From: Macrocybe gigantea
Lineage: Eukaryota > Basidiomycota > Agaricomycetes > Agaricales > Callistosporiaceae
Direction: 5' to 3'
NCBI GenBank assembly: GCA_011319805.1
Contig: SJRY01000329.1
Coordinates: 1-64,000 of the forward strand
Length of the DNA stretch: 64,000 nt
Shown here: piece by piece, positions 1 to 12,541 of the stretch
Layout: each line of letters starts with the position of its first letter
Position numbering within the stretch: position 1 is the first letter of the stretch
Notes under the pieces: generated by a model
What the model saw: the letters and a program-made list of their open reading frames with translations, nothing else
Told to the model about the DNA's origin: nothing
Databases searched by the model: none
Translations under genes and position numbers: made by a program

Positions 1-85
1 TAACCTAACCTAACCTAACTACTAACTAACTAACCTAACCTAACCTAACCTAACTAACCTAACCTAACCTAACCTAACCTAACCC
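1..85. repeat. Terminal telomere repeat, (CCTAA)n with variants
   Basis: The window opens with about 17 units. Most are the pentamer TAACC, which reads TTAGG outward on the other strand. A short inner run carries the tetramer TAAC. The usual unit in basidiomycetes and other filamentous fungi is the hexamer TTAGGG. Position and orientation (C-rich strand at the 5' end) mark this as a true chromosome end. The missing third C per unit could be genuine or a homopolymer-collapse artefact of the assembly. Confidence 0.93.
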
Positions 86-1023
86 AGTGTTCTAGCACTC
101 AATCCAAACTTGCCAAACGTACTCGGACCACTCGATTTGAATCGCTCAATTCAAGCAGGTGATCCCATTCTTCGGGATGATCTTATCCATGCACGATCTG
201 TGGCCAGCGTGTTGAAGGCGATACATGGTAATTCGTTTTAGGCTAAGCTCACGCCGGGCCCTTTGACCTCCTCTGTTGCAGAAGACGGGAATGCTCCTGA
301 GGTGACGGAGCACGCCGCTGTCAGCGCTCAGCTACGAGCGACTGCTGTTCAAAACGCCCGTATGCAACGTCACGCTTTAACTTGTTCATTTTTTTTTTGC
401 TAATAACAAAGAAGATTCCACAGCATCATACGCTCCGGCTGATTTAATTCATGAAATACGTGATATAACCGCTCAGCTGCATGGAATCAATAGGCGTCTT
501 GATGAAGTTGTGACTGCTGAGCTGCGCGGAATCAATAGGCATCTCGACGAAGTTGTGACTGCTGAACTACGTGGAATCAATACACGTCTCGACGAAGTTG
601 TGGCCACTGAGCTCGGAATTAATAAGCGTCTCGATGAGGTTGTGGCTGCGACACAGAACAACCGAATTCTTGCGCGCAATGCATGGGCTCAAGGATTTAA
701 TGCCTTGAGTCCACTGCATAAGACTGTAAGATACACTTCAAAGGAATTCTGGGTCTGTTTATATATTGCTATCACAGGTTCCTGGGCATGGTTTAGCACA
801 AGCACAGGCTTTATTAGGTCGCCAACCAGATCAACTCATTGTACCAAATCCAGAGCCAGCTGTCGGTGCATTGCCCCCAAACTTTAGCCCAAACCTTCCA
901 GCTTACAGGCATATTGACATTTTCAACCTTATAATCTTCTACAATGACAACTTTGGCATTGTAGTGGGTGACACTTTACCAATCCGGATTGAAAAGTTCC
1001 GTATGTTCCTTAAAGAATTTTGA
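85..1023 (+). CDS. 5'-truncated coiled-coil protein with 15-residue repeats
   Basis: The model has four exons: <85..227, 282..383, 424..725 and 778..1023. All phases agree and the gene ends in TGA. The first exon is open right up to the telomere and contains no in-frame ATG, so the 5' end seems lost to the telomere. The middle exon encodes four to five near-identical 15-residue units ending in R-L-D-E-V-V, which give a predicted coiled coil. The C-terminal segment (pattern F-G-x-x-x-G-D-T-L-P-x-R) resembles the C-terminal domain of basidiomycete Mug135-like proteins, but that is recall and weak. The second intron is short (40 bp) with an atypical GTTCAT donor. No function can be assigned. Confidence 0.6.
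466..655 (+). repeat. About 45-bp in-frame tandem repeats
   Basis: Four to five consecutive units of about 45 bases lie inside the subtelomeric gene. Each encodes a variant of A-E-L-R-G-I-N-x-R-L-D-E-V-V-x. The last unit is shorter by one residue (T-E-L-G-I-N). Units differ by scattered substitutions, so the array has been diverging. Confidence 0.8.
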
Positions 1024-1374
1024 TTAGCTCCCTTCTCTTTGCACTGTTGTTTCTCTTCTAGCCATGTTCTTCTTGTTACTGTACAGTACTGTATGTTGAT
1101 TACCACCTGTTGATTACCATCTGAATGATGAACCCATTTTGCCACTGATCTCAGGTGTGATAAATTAAATGCCCAGCAAAGGTATCAAGGATAACTCCCA
1201 ATTCTTTGTCTCTATCTCTATAGAATCCTTTCATTTCTCAATGTGAAAGTTTCTTTTTGGGTGACATTGGCAACAAAACTGACATTGAATCTTCTTTTTT
1301 AGACATAAGCCCTCCTACACCCTTTGTCAACAGCTAGCAACAGGCTTAGATCATTGTCCAATGTCTCTTTCCTA
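1024..1374. other. Convergent intergenic spacer
   Basis: This AT-rich stretch lies between the end of the subtelomeric gene and the end of the TCF25-like gene. I see no coding or RNA signal in it. It presumably carries the two 3' UTRs. Confidence 0.5.
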
Positions 1375-4270
1375 CTAGTCTACCCCGTCATTATCTTGGG
1401 GAAGAGGCTCCTCATCCGAGGAAGAATCATTATCTTCTGCAGATGGTCGTCCCCAAAACCTCGCTAAGATACTTCTCAGAACTCGAGGAAATGGCTGTAG
1501 AAACAAAGCATTGTTAGTGCATCTTCTGAAGCCGAATGCAGCCCACAATCCTCACCGAAGCATCTTCCCAATCTTCTGTCTCATCTTCCCCTTCGCGTCC
1601 ATGCGCGTCCTCTCTCGCATGCATGGTATCATTATCCACCTCCTCTTCGGGCACATCCTCAAATCCAGGCAGCTCTCCAGGCATGCCGCCTCCTTCCCCT
1701 GCAGCACCCGCCTGCATGGCCTGCAGCACAAACATGTCCTCAATCGCCTCGGGTGGGAGTTGCGCGAGATCCGCCACACCGCCAGGGAACCGTTGTGCCA
1801 GCTGTGGGTCCGCAGCGAGTAACCCTTCGAGCTCTGCGCGGATCTCCGGGTTCGCAGCGAGGAGCTGCTGCAAGTCACCTTCTGCGGGGCCTCTTTGTCC
1901 GTGCCTGCGCGTGCTCAGCGAGGACGCTAACATATCCTCCACGCCGCGGAAGAATATGTCGTCGTATGCGCTGATGGCTGTTGGGGGCACGAGCGGGTCG
2001 CACGCGAGGAGCTTGGCAGAAAGGATGGATCGCGGTACGAAGGACAGGAGCCGGTGGTGCGCGGACTCGAGCACGATGATGTGTCGGAAGGTCGAATGCT
2101 GCAACGCTGGTATTTGAAAGAGCGTGACGAAGAGCGAGCGCTCTCTTGTGACTGGTAGGGATGCAGGGGTTTCGGAGAAAAAGTCGGCGACGACGGAGGT
2201 GAACCAGGAGGAGTGGCCTGGCTCTTTCCATAGTGAGGCAGAGCGCTGTGCATAGAGATGGGAGAGGAGGTGCAGGCAGGCCATGGGTGCTGAGAGCAAG
2301 CTGGAGAGTGAAATAAGTCGGTGATGAATATAGCTCAAGGCATGACTTACGTTGCGTCAGTTTCAATCCTGCAGTCTCGGTGGCTTCTTGCAGAGGCAGG
2401 AACCGACGCGTCGATCTTGTCCGCTAAGAGGGGGACGACCGAAGGGAACGAAGCTATGGCCTCTTTCAGAGCATGCGTACTCGAACTGTGGTCCTACACT
2501 CATCCTCAGCGCTTGACGCTGAAGTAGAATAAACGGCAGGCCCACCTGCGATTTTTTCTCATCCTCCAGCATCTTCATCGAGAGAGCACGCGCGTATGCC
2601 CACCCAGGCAATAGGCTCGGGTTCATCCTTCCGCCATGTGCGACGTCGGCCTCGCGGCGCTTCGCGAAGAGGTCGTACACGTCGAGGAGCCACGAGGTCA
2701 TTCCGGCTTTGAGCGCGAGCAGGTCGAGGTGGAGCAGCGCGCCATGCGGGTCTGTCCATGGATCTAGCACGTAGAGCAGTCGGGCAAATTCGAAAGCGGT
2801 ACGGACACAGCCCCGGCGTTGCAGATCACTACAATTCAAAGAATGGCCCGGCAAAGTGTTTGAGAATTCGCAGGTTGAGAAGTATGGTGAGAAGGGGAAA
2901 ACATACACTACCTGTCTGTGAATGGCGAGAAAGAACGGCCTATTCTCGACGCGGTCAAAGTCGAGGCGGTTGAGCCCGCTGGTAAAGTTGAACGAACCAA
3001 TGAGGGAGCGTTCATACGCGAAGATGGCACGATCAACAAAATCGACGGCTTGGCTGTATTCTACACCCCAAGTCAGCCCAAATTTGAATTATGCCTTATG
3101 CCAGATCAAAGGCTACCTTCTCGGTGGCAGTAAACTTCCGCCATCTGAAGCAAATTGTCAGCGTGCCACGGCATCAATCTGAGGAGTTCCCAGAATCCTT
3201 GCGGGTCTGAACATAACCAAGGGTCAAGCCGGCTCATTTCACGGTTGAACGAAGAAACAAGAAACCCACCCCCAAGCATGACGGTTTGCATGAAAGCCTT
3301 GGTCGCACTTTTGTACTTCTTGCTGTACTCGACCGTCCACCACCGCTCCTCATCATCGACACCCTCCCATCCATGCCGTTCGACCATCTCGCGCACCTCA
3401 ACCTCGGCTAAAGGGTGTGCCGACAGACCCTCGCGCTGTTTCGTGTGCCACCACGCTGCCTGTGGGTGCGTAAGGTGCGACCGTAGCTGACGTCGCGCGG
3501 AGGACGGCGCGCCGGCGGGGGAGGATGCGGAGGATGACTTGTCGGCCTGCACGACTTTGGCACCAAAGAAGCGCCTCATCTCGGCGTCGGCGTCGAGATG
3601 GATGAGGGAGACGGAAAGAAGGTCTGCAAGGAAGCGCGAGTCGGGCGTGCTGGAAGATGGCTTTTGCGTCGACGGATACCTGAGAGTTATACGTTTTAGC
3701 ATCGGCGAAGACGACAGACACGATTTTATACTTGAGTGAAAGCTCCGCTAAAGCTTCATCTAGCTCATCCATCCCCGCCTTGCGCTCCTTGGCTCGTGCC
3801 TTTTTCAGCGCCTTTTTTTCACTTTTAGAGACGGATGGCACCGCAGTCGTCTTTGACCGTTCGGCAGAGTGAGCCTCAATTGTTTGCGATTGCGCGGGCT
3901 TCTTTTTCTTCTTCTTCTGGTTGTAGCACCGCGTTCAGCCTATTGCCGACTAGGAATCAGAATGGGGCGGACCTTTTTGGACTTGGTGGCAGGCTTCACT
4001 GACCCAGTATCCTCGCTCTCACCTTCCTCTTCATGGGTAACATCCTCGGGCTCGAGAAACTTGTCGAGAGAAAAAAATTAATAAAACGGGACTTTGACCG
4101 AAAGACGGTGAGTTGCTCGGCGTGCTCACATTCGCAAAGGTCGCTAGAGAGCTCCTGCCGATCTCGATGGGAGTCTTCTCTTCGCTGGATTCGCCCTGGT
4201 TAGAAAGCTTTCCGAGGGTCTCTAGTTCTTCGAGCTCCCGTTGCTGCCGCTTGTTGCGTCGCGGGGCCAT
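1375..4270 (-). CDS. RQC1: TCF25 / Rqc1 family protein
   Basis: Nine exons, listed in + coordinates: 1375..1494, 1556..2300, 2351..2493, 2546..2828, 2907..3060, 3117..3679, 3732..3916, 3973..4059, 4130..4270. Together they give 806 residues and a length divisible by three. The N-terminus is charged, with a run of lysines near residue 80. Family hallmarks follow in order: H-L-D-A-D-A-E-M-R-R-F-F-G, H-A-D-N-L-L-Q-M-A-E-V-Y (about residue 312), F-N-F-T-S-G-x-N-R-L-D, R-R-G-C-x-R-T-A-x-E-F (about 380) and F-P-S-V-V-P-L-L-A-D-K. The C-terminus is acidic. In yeast Rqc1 works with the ribosome quality control complex on stalled 60S nascent chains; human TCF25 is its homologue. One donor (GTCCGC, next to 3973) is non-canonical in its hexamer. 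The gene is divergent from the AA9 gene, 326 bp between the two start codons. Confidence 0.9.
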
Positions 4271-4530
4271 GCAGCATTCAATATTTTTGTAGACTTTTGC
4301 AAAGACGGAACGACAGAGACGATATCGCGGAGTCACGTGGCGATTCTTTCTGTTCACCGAACCTCGGAAGAACTCCACATTGACGGATCAGGGCCTCTCT
4401 ATCCCGGAAATCCTCCTTGGTTTATCCAGTACCCATATCCCCGCCTCGCAGGCCGACGTATCCTTGGATATGCACTTATTTTTGGCTCGCAGGGATAACA
4501 GCAATGCGCAAAAATATCTTGGTGCTCTAG

Positions 4531-4542
4531 TCATATAAAAAC
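4531..4542 (+). promoter_or_regulatory. TATA box of the AA9 gene
   Basis: The motif CATATAAAAA lies about 60 bp upstream of the chosen ATG at 4597. That is a typical position for a strongly regulated secreted-enzyme gene. Its placement also favours this ATG over the upstream in-frame one at 4555, which would put extra residues before the signal peptide. Confidence 0.6.
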
Positions 4543-4596
4543 GGTTTTTTCTGCATGTATTGGTCTGCGGTTTCCGGTACTTCGCAAACGCTTGTT

Positions 4597-6048
4597 ATGA
4601 TTCTATCGCTCTTGCTGACTTCTCTCGTTGCGACCGTAGCTGGTCATACCATTTTTCAGGTTTGTCAAAGAGGTTCCATTTGTCCGGGCAAAAAACAAAC
4701 CTGCTCTGGTCTAGGAACTGTATGTCAACGGTGTAGATCAAGGCCATCTAACTGGAATTCGTGTTCCGGACTATGACGGCGTACGTTCCACATACCTGCC
4801 GTGCTTACATTCCGTTTCATCTCGCAGCTTTGGTGTAGCCAATCACCGACGTCACTTCTAACGGTACGAAATCATAGCTTGCAGAACGTTCGCTCCCTCA
4901 TGTATTTTTTTTTCCAAGACGTTATCTGCAACGGCGGAATCAACCCGTACCACCAGCCCATGTCGATGGCCGTGATCACGGTCCCCGCTGGTGCGACCGT
5001 CACGGCAGAATGGCACCACACGCTGAACGGCGCCGATCTCAGTGACCCCGCCGACCCCATCGACGCAAGCCACAAGGGACCCGTGCTGGCATACCTGTAA
5101 GTCCTACTCTCGCCTCACACGTCGCGATGCCCATCGCGCATGACCTGGTGCAGAGCCCAGATCCCCAACGCGACGCAGTCGACTGTGACAGGTCTGAAGT
5201 GGTTCAAGATCTGGGAGGACGGATACACACCCTCGACGCAGACATGGGGCGTAGACCGCATGATCGCAAACAAGGGCAAGGTGACTTTTACCATCCCGTC
5301 CTGCATTCCGCCTGGGCAGTACCTCCTCCGACACGAGCTCATCGGTGAGGGCCGGTTTCCTTTGCTTTTTTTCATGTTCTCAAGTACCTCAACGCAGCTC
5401 TTCACGCTGCTAGCTCGTACCCAGGCGCACAGTTATACGTAAGCCGTCACGTTCCGGCTGTTGCAACACAGACGAATCCCCGATGTCCAGATGGAATGTG
5501 CGCAACTCGAAATCACAGGCGGCGGAACCGCCTCGCCTACGACAGTGTCCTTCCCCGGCGCCTATGCAGGCAAGTCCTTCTCTACATGCATCGACCAAGA
5601 CGCCCAAACGCATCTGACGTTCCTTGTGCAGGCTCTGACCCCGGCATCACGATCAACATCTACCAGCCGCTCTCCAGCTACACGATCCCTGGCCCGCCTG
5701 TCTTCAGCTGTAATGGCGGTAGCGGCTCGACGGCCACTACCACCGTGGTAGTTACGCCAACATCGACGTCGGCGTCCACTGCTCCTGCGACGACGACGAC
5801 CGCTGCGTCCAGTGCCGTTGCGCACTACGGCCAGTGCGGCGGCCTCGGGTGAGTCTCGTTCACACTATCTTGACTGACTCTGATAAATGGTGCGCGTTTG
5901 CATAATAGATACACAGGTCCCACTGTGTGCGAAGCGCCGTACACGTGTGTGGTATCCAACGAATACGTGAGTGGTGCATTCGCCGATAAGGCTGAGAGGC
6001 TACGGCTCAAGTCGATACGCGTCTATCCAGTACAGCCAGTGTTTGTGA
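4597..6048 (+). CDS. AA9 lytic polysaccharide monooxygenase with CBM1
   Basis: Ten exons: 4597..4659, 4715..4780, 4839..4863, 4919..5096, 5154..5344, 5398..5438, 5491..5569, 5632..5848, 5909..5966, 6031..6048. They total 936 nt and 311 residues. A 16-residue signal peptide ends before His17 (mature His1), the first ligand of the copper histidine brace. The second ligand is His103 in S-H-K-G-P and the axial residue is Tyr188 in A-Q-L-Y. The second-sphere His171 (R-H-E) and Gln186 are also present. A Ser/Thr-rich linker (about 241-278) leads to a CBM1 of about 33 residues (279-311) with spaced cysteines and a tyrosine face. Known family chemistry: copper-dependent oxidative cleavage of cellulose or related glucans outside the cell. 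Intron 7 uses a GC-AG donor (GCAAGT at 5570). The gene is intact. Confidence 0.96.
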
Positions 6049-6781
6049 CGTATACCGTTGTACAGAGCTCTTGTGCAAAGCAGACCCAAGAAATTACGCG
6101 TTTAAGCTTGGAGCCTAAATCGAAAGTTTTAAATATGGGTCATGACTTTGGACTGCAACAAGGCTTATAGTCGAAATCCTGGCCGTTGCTCGCGCTGACC
6201 TCCACCCCTTTAACATCCCATGCACGCCCCATTCGCGTACTGTATAATGATTCCCGGCTCAAGTGATGGATATGCGTGAAGAACCACTATCACCACTTGC
6301 TAGTGATCGTAAAGACTGCAGCATCGAGCGCCGTGGTTTTGCGATTCACGATTGAGCAGAGGCTGGCACCGGTGCACAGGTGGGTCCAACGAACGTGCAT
6401 GAGGAGACCAACCCCATAGCACGTTCCACACGTCGTGAGGGAATCAAAAGAGCTCGTAGGCGCGGATATACATTCTCAATTTACCATCTACATGGGAGAA
6501 AAAGAAATAAAGCAAGGACATAACGATATCACGTAAGCGAGCCATCGAGGTCATCTGTACCCAAGCAACGGGAAGAAAGAAATGTGCCAAGGCGGGTAAA
6601 TGGAAAGTTGAAAGAAAAGAAGCGAGCCATCCGTTTGTAATAACTGAGTGAAGAATTGCGCTATTCCATGCCTGAAAAGGAGTCAACGAGAGAAAAAAAA
6701 TCAAATGCCATGAGAGAGGTGCTTTGACGGTATGTCGACCTCGAGTATGTCTATAGATGTCAAACGCAGGCGGGGAGGAGG
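6049..6781. other. Convergent intergenic spacer
   Basis: The spacer lies between the 3' ends of the AA9 and HAP5 genes. Open frames are short and have no family signal. I see nothing beyond likely 3' UTRs. Confidence 0.5.
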
Positions 6782-7669
6782 TTAGGAGAGTGCACTGCGA
6801 TCGGTTGGTGTAGAACTGAGGAGCGTCTCAAGCTAGATGAGTAGAGTATGAGATTCGGTTTCTATGGGTGACTGAATACGCACCTGCTCCAAAACCTCCG
6901 ACCCTCCGTTCCTGCTCAGCGCTCCATTCGGGTTATCCAGGTCCTACAAGTGGCGGCGGCGTGAGTCCCCGCCAAACCAGGGGCCAGCCACACAAAACGA
7001 GACGCAACTCACCTGATCACGTTTGATAGCGGGTGTCGTGCCCAGCTTCTTGCCATTGCTGTTGGGACCGGACGAGCCCGACGGAAAGGGCAGCTCGTCG
7101 CGGGGGACGATGTCGATCAAAAAGTCAAACTGGTCGGATTTGGCAAGTGCCTTGGCGATATCTGAGCGCGAGAGCGTGCGCCGCTTGTTCGAATCGGCGA
7201 TGATGAACGCCCTCGCTGTGATTTCTGAAATAAAGACTGGAACCAGGGGTGAGTCAGATGGGGGCGAGAAAGGGAAGAAGAGATTTACTTTCACATGCTT
7301 TGCAGAACAGGATGGGTGCTTAAAGTGGAGAGGGGAAGGGGAGATCGATGATGGACCAATGAGACACCTCGGTAAGAGCAGCCAATGATCGTGCTGCTTA
7401 CCATCTGCTGCGATCATCTTTTTTATTCATCCAAAAGTCATTATCGCTGCGATTCAGGGCAAGGCTCAAACGCGGAAGAGTCCTCGAAAGAAATCGCTCA
7501 CTTTCACGTCCGGGTCGCTCTTCATCACCTTTTTTATCCTCGCCAGAGGCAGCGGCGGATGGCGGTAGTCTGGCGTTTCCTGCTCCGCCGCGTCCACCTG
7601 TCGCTGCCAGAACGACCGCAGAAATTCGTTGAGTGGCTCTCCGGGCTGAACATACGGCTGGTTCGACAT
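6782..7669 (-). CDS. HAP5: HAP5 / NF-YC subunit of the CCAAT-binding complex
   Basis: Six exons: 6782..6832, 6884..6943, 7013..7236, 7289..7318, 7402..7417, 7502..7669. They total 549 nt and 182 residues. The histone fold runs from [11 protein letters not shown] (about residue 40) through [10 protein letters not shown] to [10 protein letters not shown] (about 117). This is the near-invariant NF-YC core that pairs with NF-YB/HAP3 and binds CCAAT with NF-YA/HAP2. Two exons are tiny (16 and 30 nt), but they exactly supply the conserved residues. The start is the first ATG in frame. Upstream the frame runs into telomere-like repeats and a stop. Confidence 0.95.
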
Positions 7670-7753
7670 GTCCGAGGCTGGGATCACGATTGATGGGCAA
7701 CCAGGCTGGGCGTAGTAGTCGATGGGAACCCAGCTACGCTGCTCTGCGGTCTG

Positions 7754-7768
7754 AACCCTAACCCTAGG
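7754..7768. promoter_or_regulatory. Interstitial TTAGGG-type sequence (telobox) upstream of HAP5
   Basis: Two perfect CCCTAA hexamers sit in a 15-base stretch, about 85-100 bp upstream of the HAP5 start and about 80 bp past the stop of the next gene. In other fungi, promoter copies of this motif are bound by Myb-type telobox factors (Tbf1/Teb1 class). A regulatory role here is inferred. Unlike the chromosome end, these units keep all three Cs. Confidence 0.45.
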
Positions 7769-7844
7769 TCTCAATCGTTATTATTATTATTATTTCTGGG
7801 TAACACTTTATTCCATTTCACAGGATACAAGACGATCAACTAGC

Positions 7845-8695
7845 TCAGAGGTTGTGTTGTGCGATGTGACGCATGATGGTGAGCGACGCCAGTATTTCTG
7901 ATCGAACGCAGCAGCGCACAGTGGGAAATGATCAAACGTAGTCATTCAGGTCCGTGAAAAGAACAGAGGGGGGAAAAGGACACGTTACCGAGCGTGAGGT
8001 GGAAGAAAGAGTCATATATGGTCAGGGTGTTTCCAGACACGTCAAACACGGGGTCGTTTGGCGGCTTGAGATTATAGTGCGCAACGAGGGTCGTGTTGTC
8101 GAGCGTGGTGCACTGCTCGGAGAAAAAAAAAATGGAGCCGATTTCAAGAAGACCAAAAGTCCAGCGTTATCTCGGAATTCATCAGGAAAAGGGAGACGGG
8201 GGAAGGGTGAGCTTACAGTCCACTCTTGGCCGCTGATAACACGATGGCCCCACTTGTACTCTCTTCCATCAGAACCCACGAATTTCCGCGTCAGCGACCT
8301 AGGGAAGGAAGATACGAGGGGCGAAAGACGACCGGCCGATAAGAGATAGGCAAATGTGATAAAAAAAAAAGGCGTCGCGCGCACCCGCCAAAGATGGACG
8401 TCTTCTTGAGGTACCGCGTCATCGGGATTGAAAAATCAAAGTGTTTTTGGACATACGAAATCGTCCCCAGAGACTCATCGGGAGCGAAAGCGAGCACAGC
8501 TACAGGCTCCCGCGTGAACGGCAATGAATCTCGGTGAGGAGAACCACGTATGTTCATGCTGTAAATCATGGTGGACGTCTGGCCCGGCACTCGCGCGACG
8601 CGGAAGAATATCCGGTCGTAAAGGTCGTCAAAGTCTGAGAACGTGTTGTTGCCCGTGCGGTCTTCCAGCACATATGGCAGCGGCGCGTTGAGCAT
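7845..8695 (-). CDS. DUF6593-like agaricomycete protein
   Basis: Four exons: 7845..7897, 7989..8115, 8217..8298, 8385..8695. They total 573 nt and 190 residues. The body alternates short beta-strand-like segments, including V-A-V-L-A-F, the repeated Y-x-V pattern, R-K-F-V-G-S-D-G-R-E-Y-K-W and F-D-V-S-G-N-T-L-T-I-Y-D. It ends in a hydrophobic helix followed by a basic/His-rich tail. This layout matches the DUF6593 proteins that occur in many copies in agaricomycetes, by recall of the family. No function is known. There is no signal peptide. A TATA motif lies about 130 bp upstream. Confidence 0.7.
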
Positions 8696-8820
8696 TTTCT
8701 TCCTCTTTGCTGTTTTAGTAGAGGAAGGGATGGTATTCGGCGAGTGACTCGTTGCAAGGGTATACTATAGCGGGGGTGCGGGAAGGGGTATGCGAAGGGG
8801 TGGCATCCGAGGATGAGTGA

Positions 8821-8830
8821 GCTTTTATAG
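8821..8830 (-). promoter_or_regulatory. TATA box of the DUF6593-like gene
   Basis: On the minus strand the motif reads CTATAAAAGC. It sits about 130 bp upstream of the ATG at 8695, a plausible distance for a core promoter with a short leader. Confidence 0.45.
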
Positions 8831-9992
8831 GCCCGGCTAGACAAATGGAAGAGTCGCCGCCACCGCGCTCCAGACGGGATCAAAAAAATAAAATAAAGGG
8901 TTCCAGAACAGCGGTGGCATGCCGGAGTGCGGGGAGCAATGCCAAGTCCCCAGGACTGAACTATTACGGCAGAGACAACTTCAGATGTCACGAAATCAAA
9001 AAAAAAAAAAAACAACAATGGGCGATCGAGATGGGGCGCTTAGAGCGCAACCGGGCACAGGGCGATGCTGGAACAGTGACAGGTCCGTGTGATGAAAATG
9101 TGAAAAGCTGTTGGAAGCATTCAGAGCGGCCGACAAAGGCTGTTTGGCCCAGCGATCCGGGACGGGACCAGGATCAGGGTTCCCTTGGGTGACCAGAATC
9201 GTTCCCGACAGCCTGTTGCTCTGCGAGGCGTGCACGGAAACACCCAAGCTCACCGAGACGGTCCACGTTCTTCTCGTCGACAAGGAAACCAAAAAAGGGC
9301 AAGACCTCCGTAACGTGACACAAGTTGCCTCATGCCGACATATGAAAAACAAGGAATCCTGTACATCAATTAAAAATAAACCAAATCTGACTCAAGCGTG
9401 AGATGCGGCAACTTGCCTCTTTTAGGCGTCACTGAGCAACTAGGCAGGATCGTCACATAACGTACTGCATATAAGTGATTAAATCGTCGAGATGTCGGCG
9501 ATAGACATTCGGCCATTGGATCATTGCGCTTGAACACGGGGCTGTTCAACACTGCGTGAATATTGCGTTAGCACGTCGTGAGCAGCTGACAAAAAGTTGA
9601 TGAACGATGAGAAAGAACGAAAAGGCCTTTGTTACAATAACCAAGATCACACTCCCTGGTCTATTAATCTCGAAAGGTCTCATGTGCTTGGAGTGCGAGC
9701 GTCACTCTACGCATGTGCGTGCAGTTCACAGAGCTAGGCCTTTTGTTGTAAACAAGGTTGTTGGGCCAGGCTCACCTGACGGAGTTGGCGTGACCTGCGA
9801 AGAATCGACCGATCTCACAACAAGGTTTCTGAATGGCGGTTGGACGCCACCGGGCACGGACGGACGGGGACAACGGAAAAAGGCTGACAGAAGCGCTGTC
9901 ATTTTGGGGGAGCTTTTTTTAAAATTACACGAAAAAAAAAAGAACAAAAAGAGTCAAATCAAGACGACACCACACATCCATCCACCACCCGC
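8831..9992. other. Intergenic stretch without a recognised gene
   Basis: The stretch runs from the DUF6593-like promoter to the stop of RVB1. Open frames on both strands are short and show no domain. There are several poly-A/T runs, near 9000, 9917 and 9937. Confidence 0.45.
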
Positions 9993-11754
<1,762 letters not shown>

Positions 11755-12541
11755 CGTTGCGTCGGCGAACCTTTTTTTTTTTTTTACTTCTTTGGAGTAA
11801 GAGCGATGGCGGTTTGGTTATATTTGGGTCTCGTTAGGCCCCCGGGTTCGTCGTCGACAGCGATTCAGAGAATTTACATTCCTTGCGATCGAAGCAGGCC
11901 GCCGCGTCAGGCAGACAGCTCGGCGCCCGCGCACATCTCTAGTCTACAGTTATTTTCGATCCACCTGTTCCAAAGTTACACGCCCGACGCGATCGCATCC
12001 TTCCAGTTCAACCAAAAACGACGCCTTCTCCTATTCTGCAACGTTCATCGCCGGTCGAAAGCCGGTGATGCGACGTGTTTTGCGGCGACCGCGCGTGGAT
12101 AGGAGGTGCCATGCAGGCGATGCGGTTTGAAGTGTTTGATAGCGGATACCAAACAATGTCAAATAAAGAGGTGGGTTCATCACCTTGGAAACGGCGAGAA
12201 CGGCAAAACACGAACAATTTTTCGAATGTCATCCTCGTCTTGAAGTGGCGCTGCTTTTTTCCCTTCTTTTTTTTTCTTTTTAAACAGTTGACATCTCATC
12301 GTCCGTTCTGCAGGCCACATTTCGGACTATACATATCAAGACCTCCTTTGTGATACTCCCTTTTTCATTTTCTCTTTATTCTTTCGGTTCTTTCAACCAG
12401 GCACCCCTGAAATCTCTTTGTCGGCGTACTTGAAAAACCCGTTGCAGGTCCGTTGCATTTCTCTTCCTCGAATCCACCGATGGCATCCGCGTTCGTCTCT
12501 GAGACACAAGGTCTGACTTTCCAGCCCTTGTTTCCCCGCTT
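11755..12541. other. Divergent promoter region between RVB1 and the SH3 gene
   Basis: The two genes start on opposite strands at its two ends. It contains poly-T stretches (about 11771-11785 and 12255-12280) but no coding signal. Confidence 0.5.

Noticed and set aside
1536..2117. Plus-strand open frame of 193 codons
   Set aside because: Antisense of the TCF25-like C-terminal exon, with no motif of its own.
6944..7417. Reading the HAP5 middle as one unspliced 157-codon frame
   Set aside because: That frame includes intron sequence. Splicing out GT..AG introns gives the exact NF-YC core.
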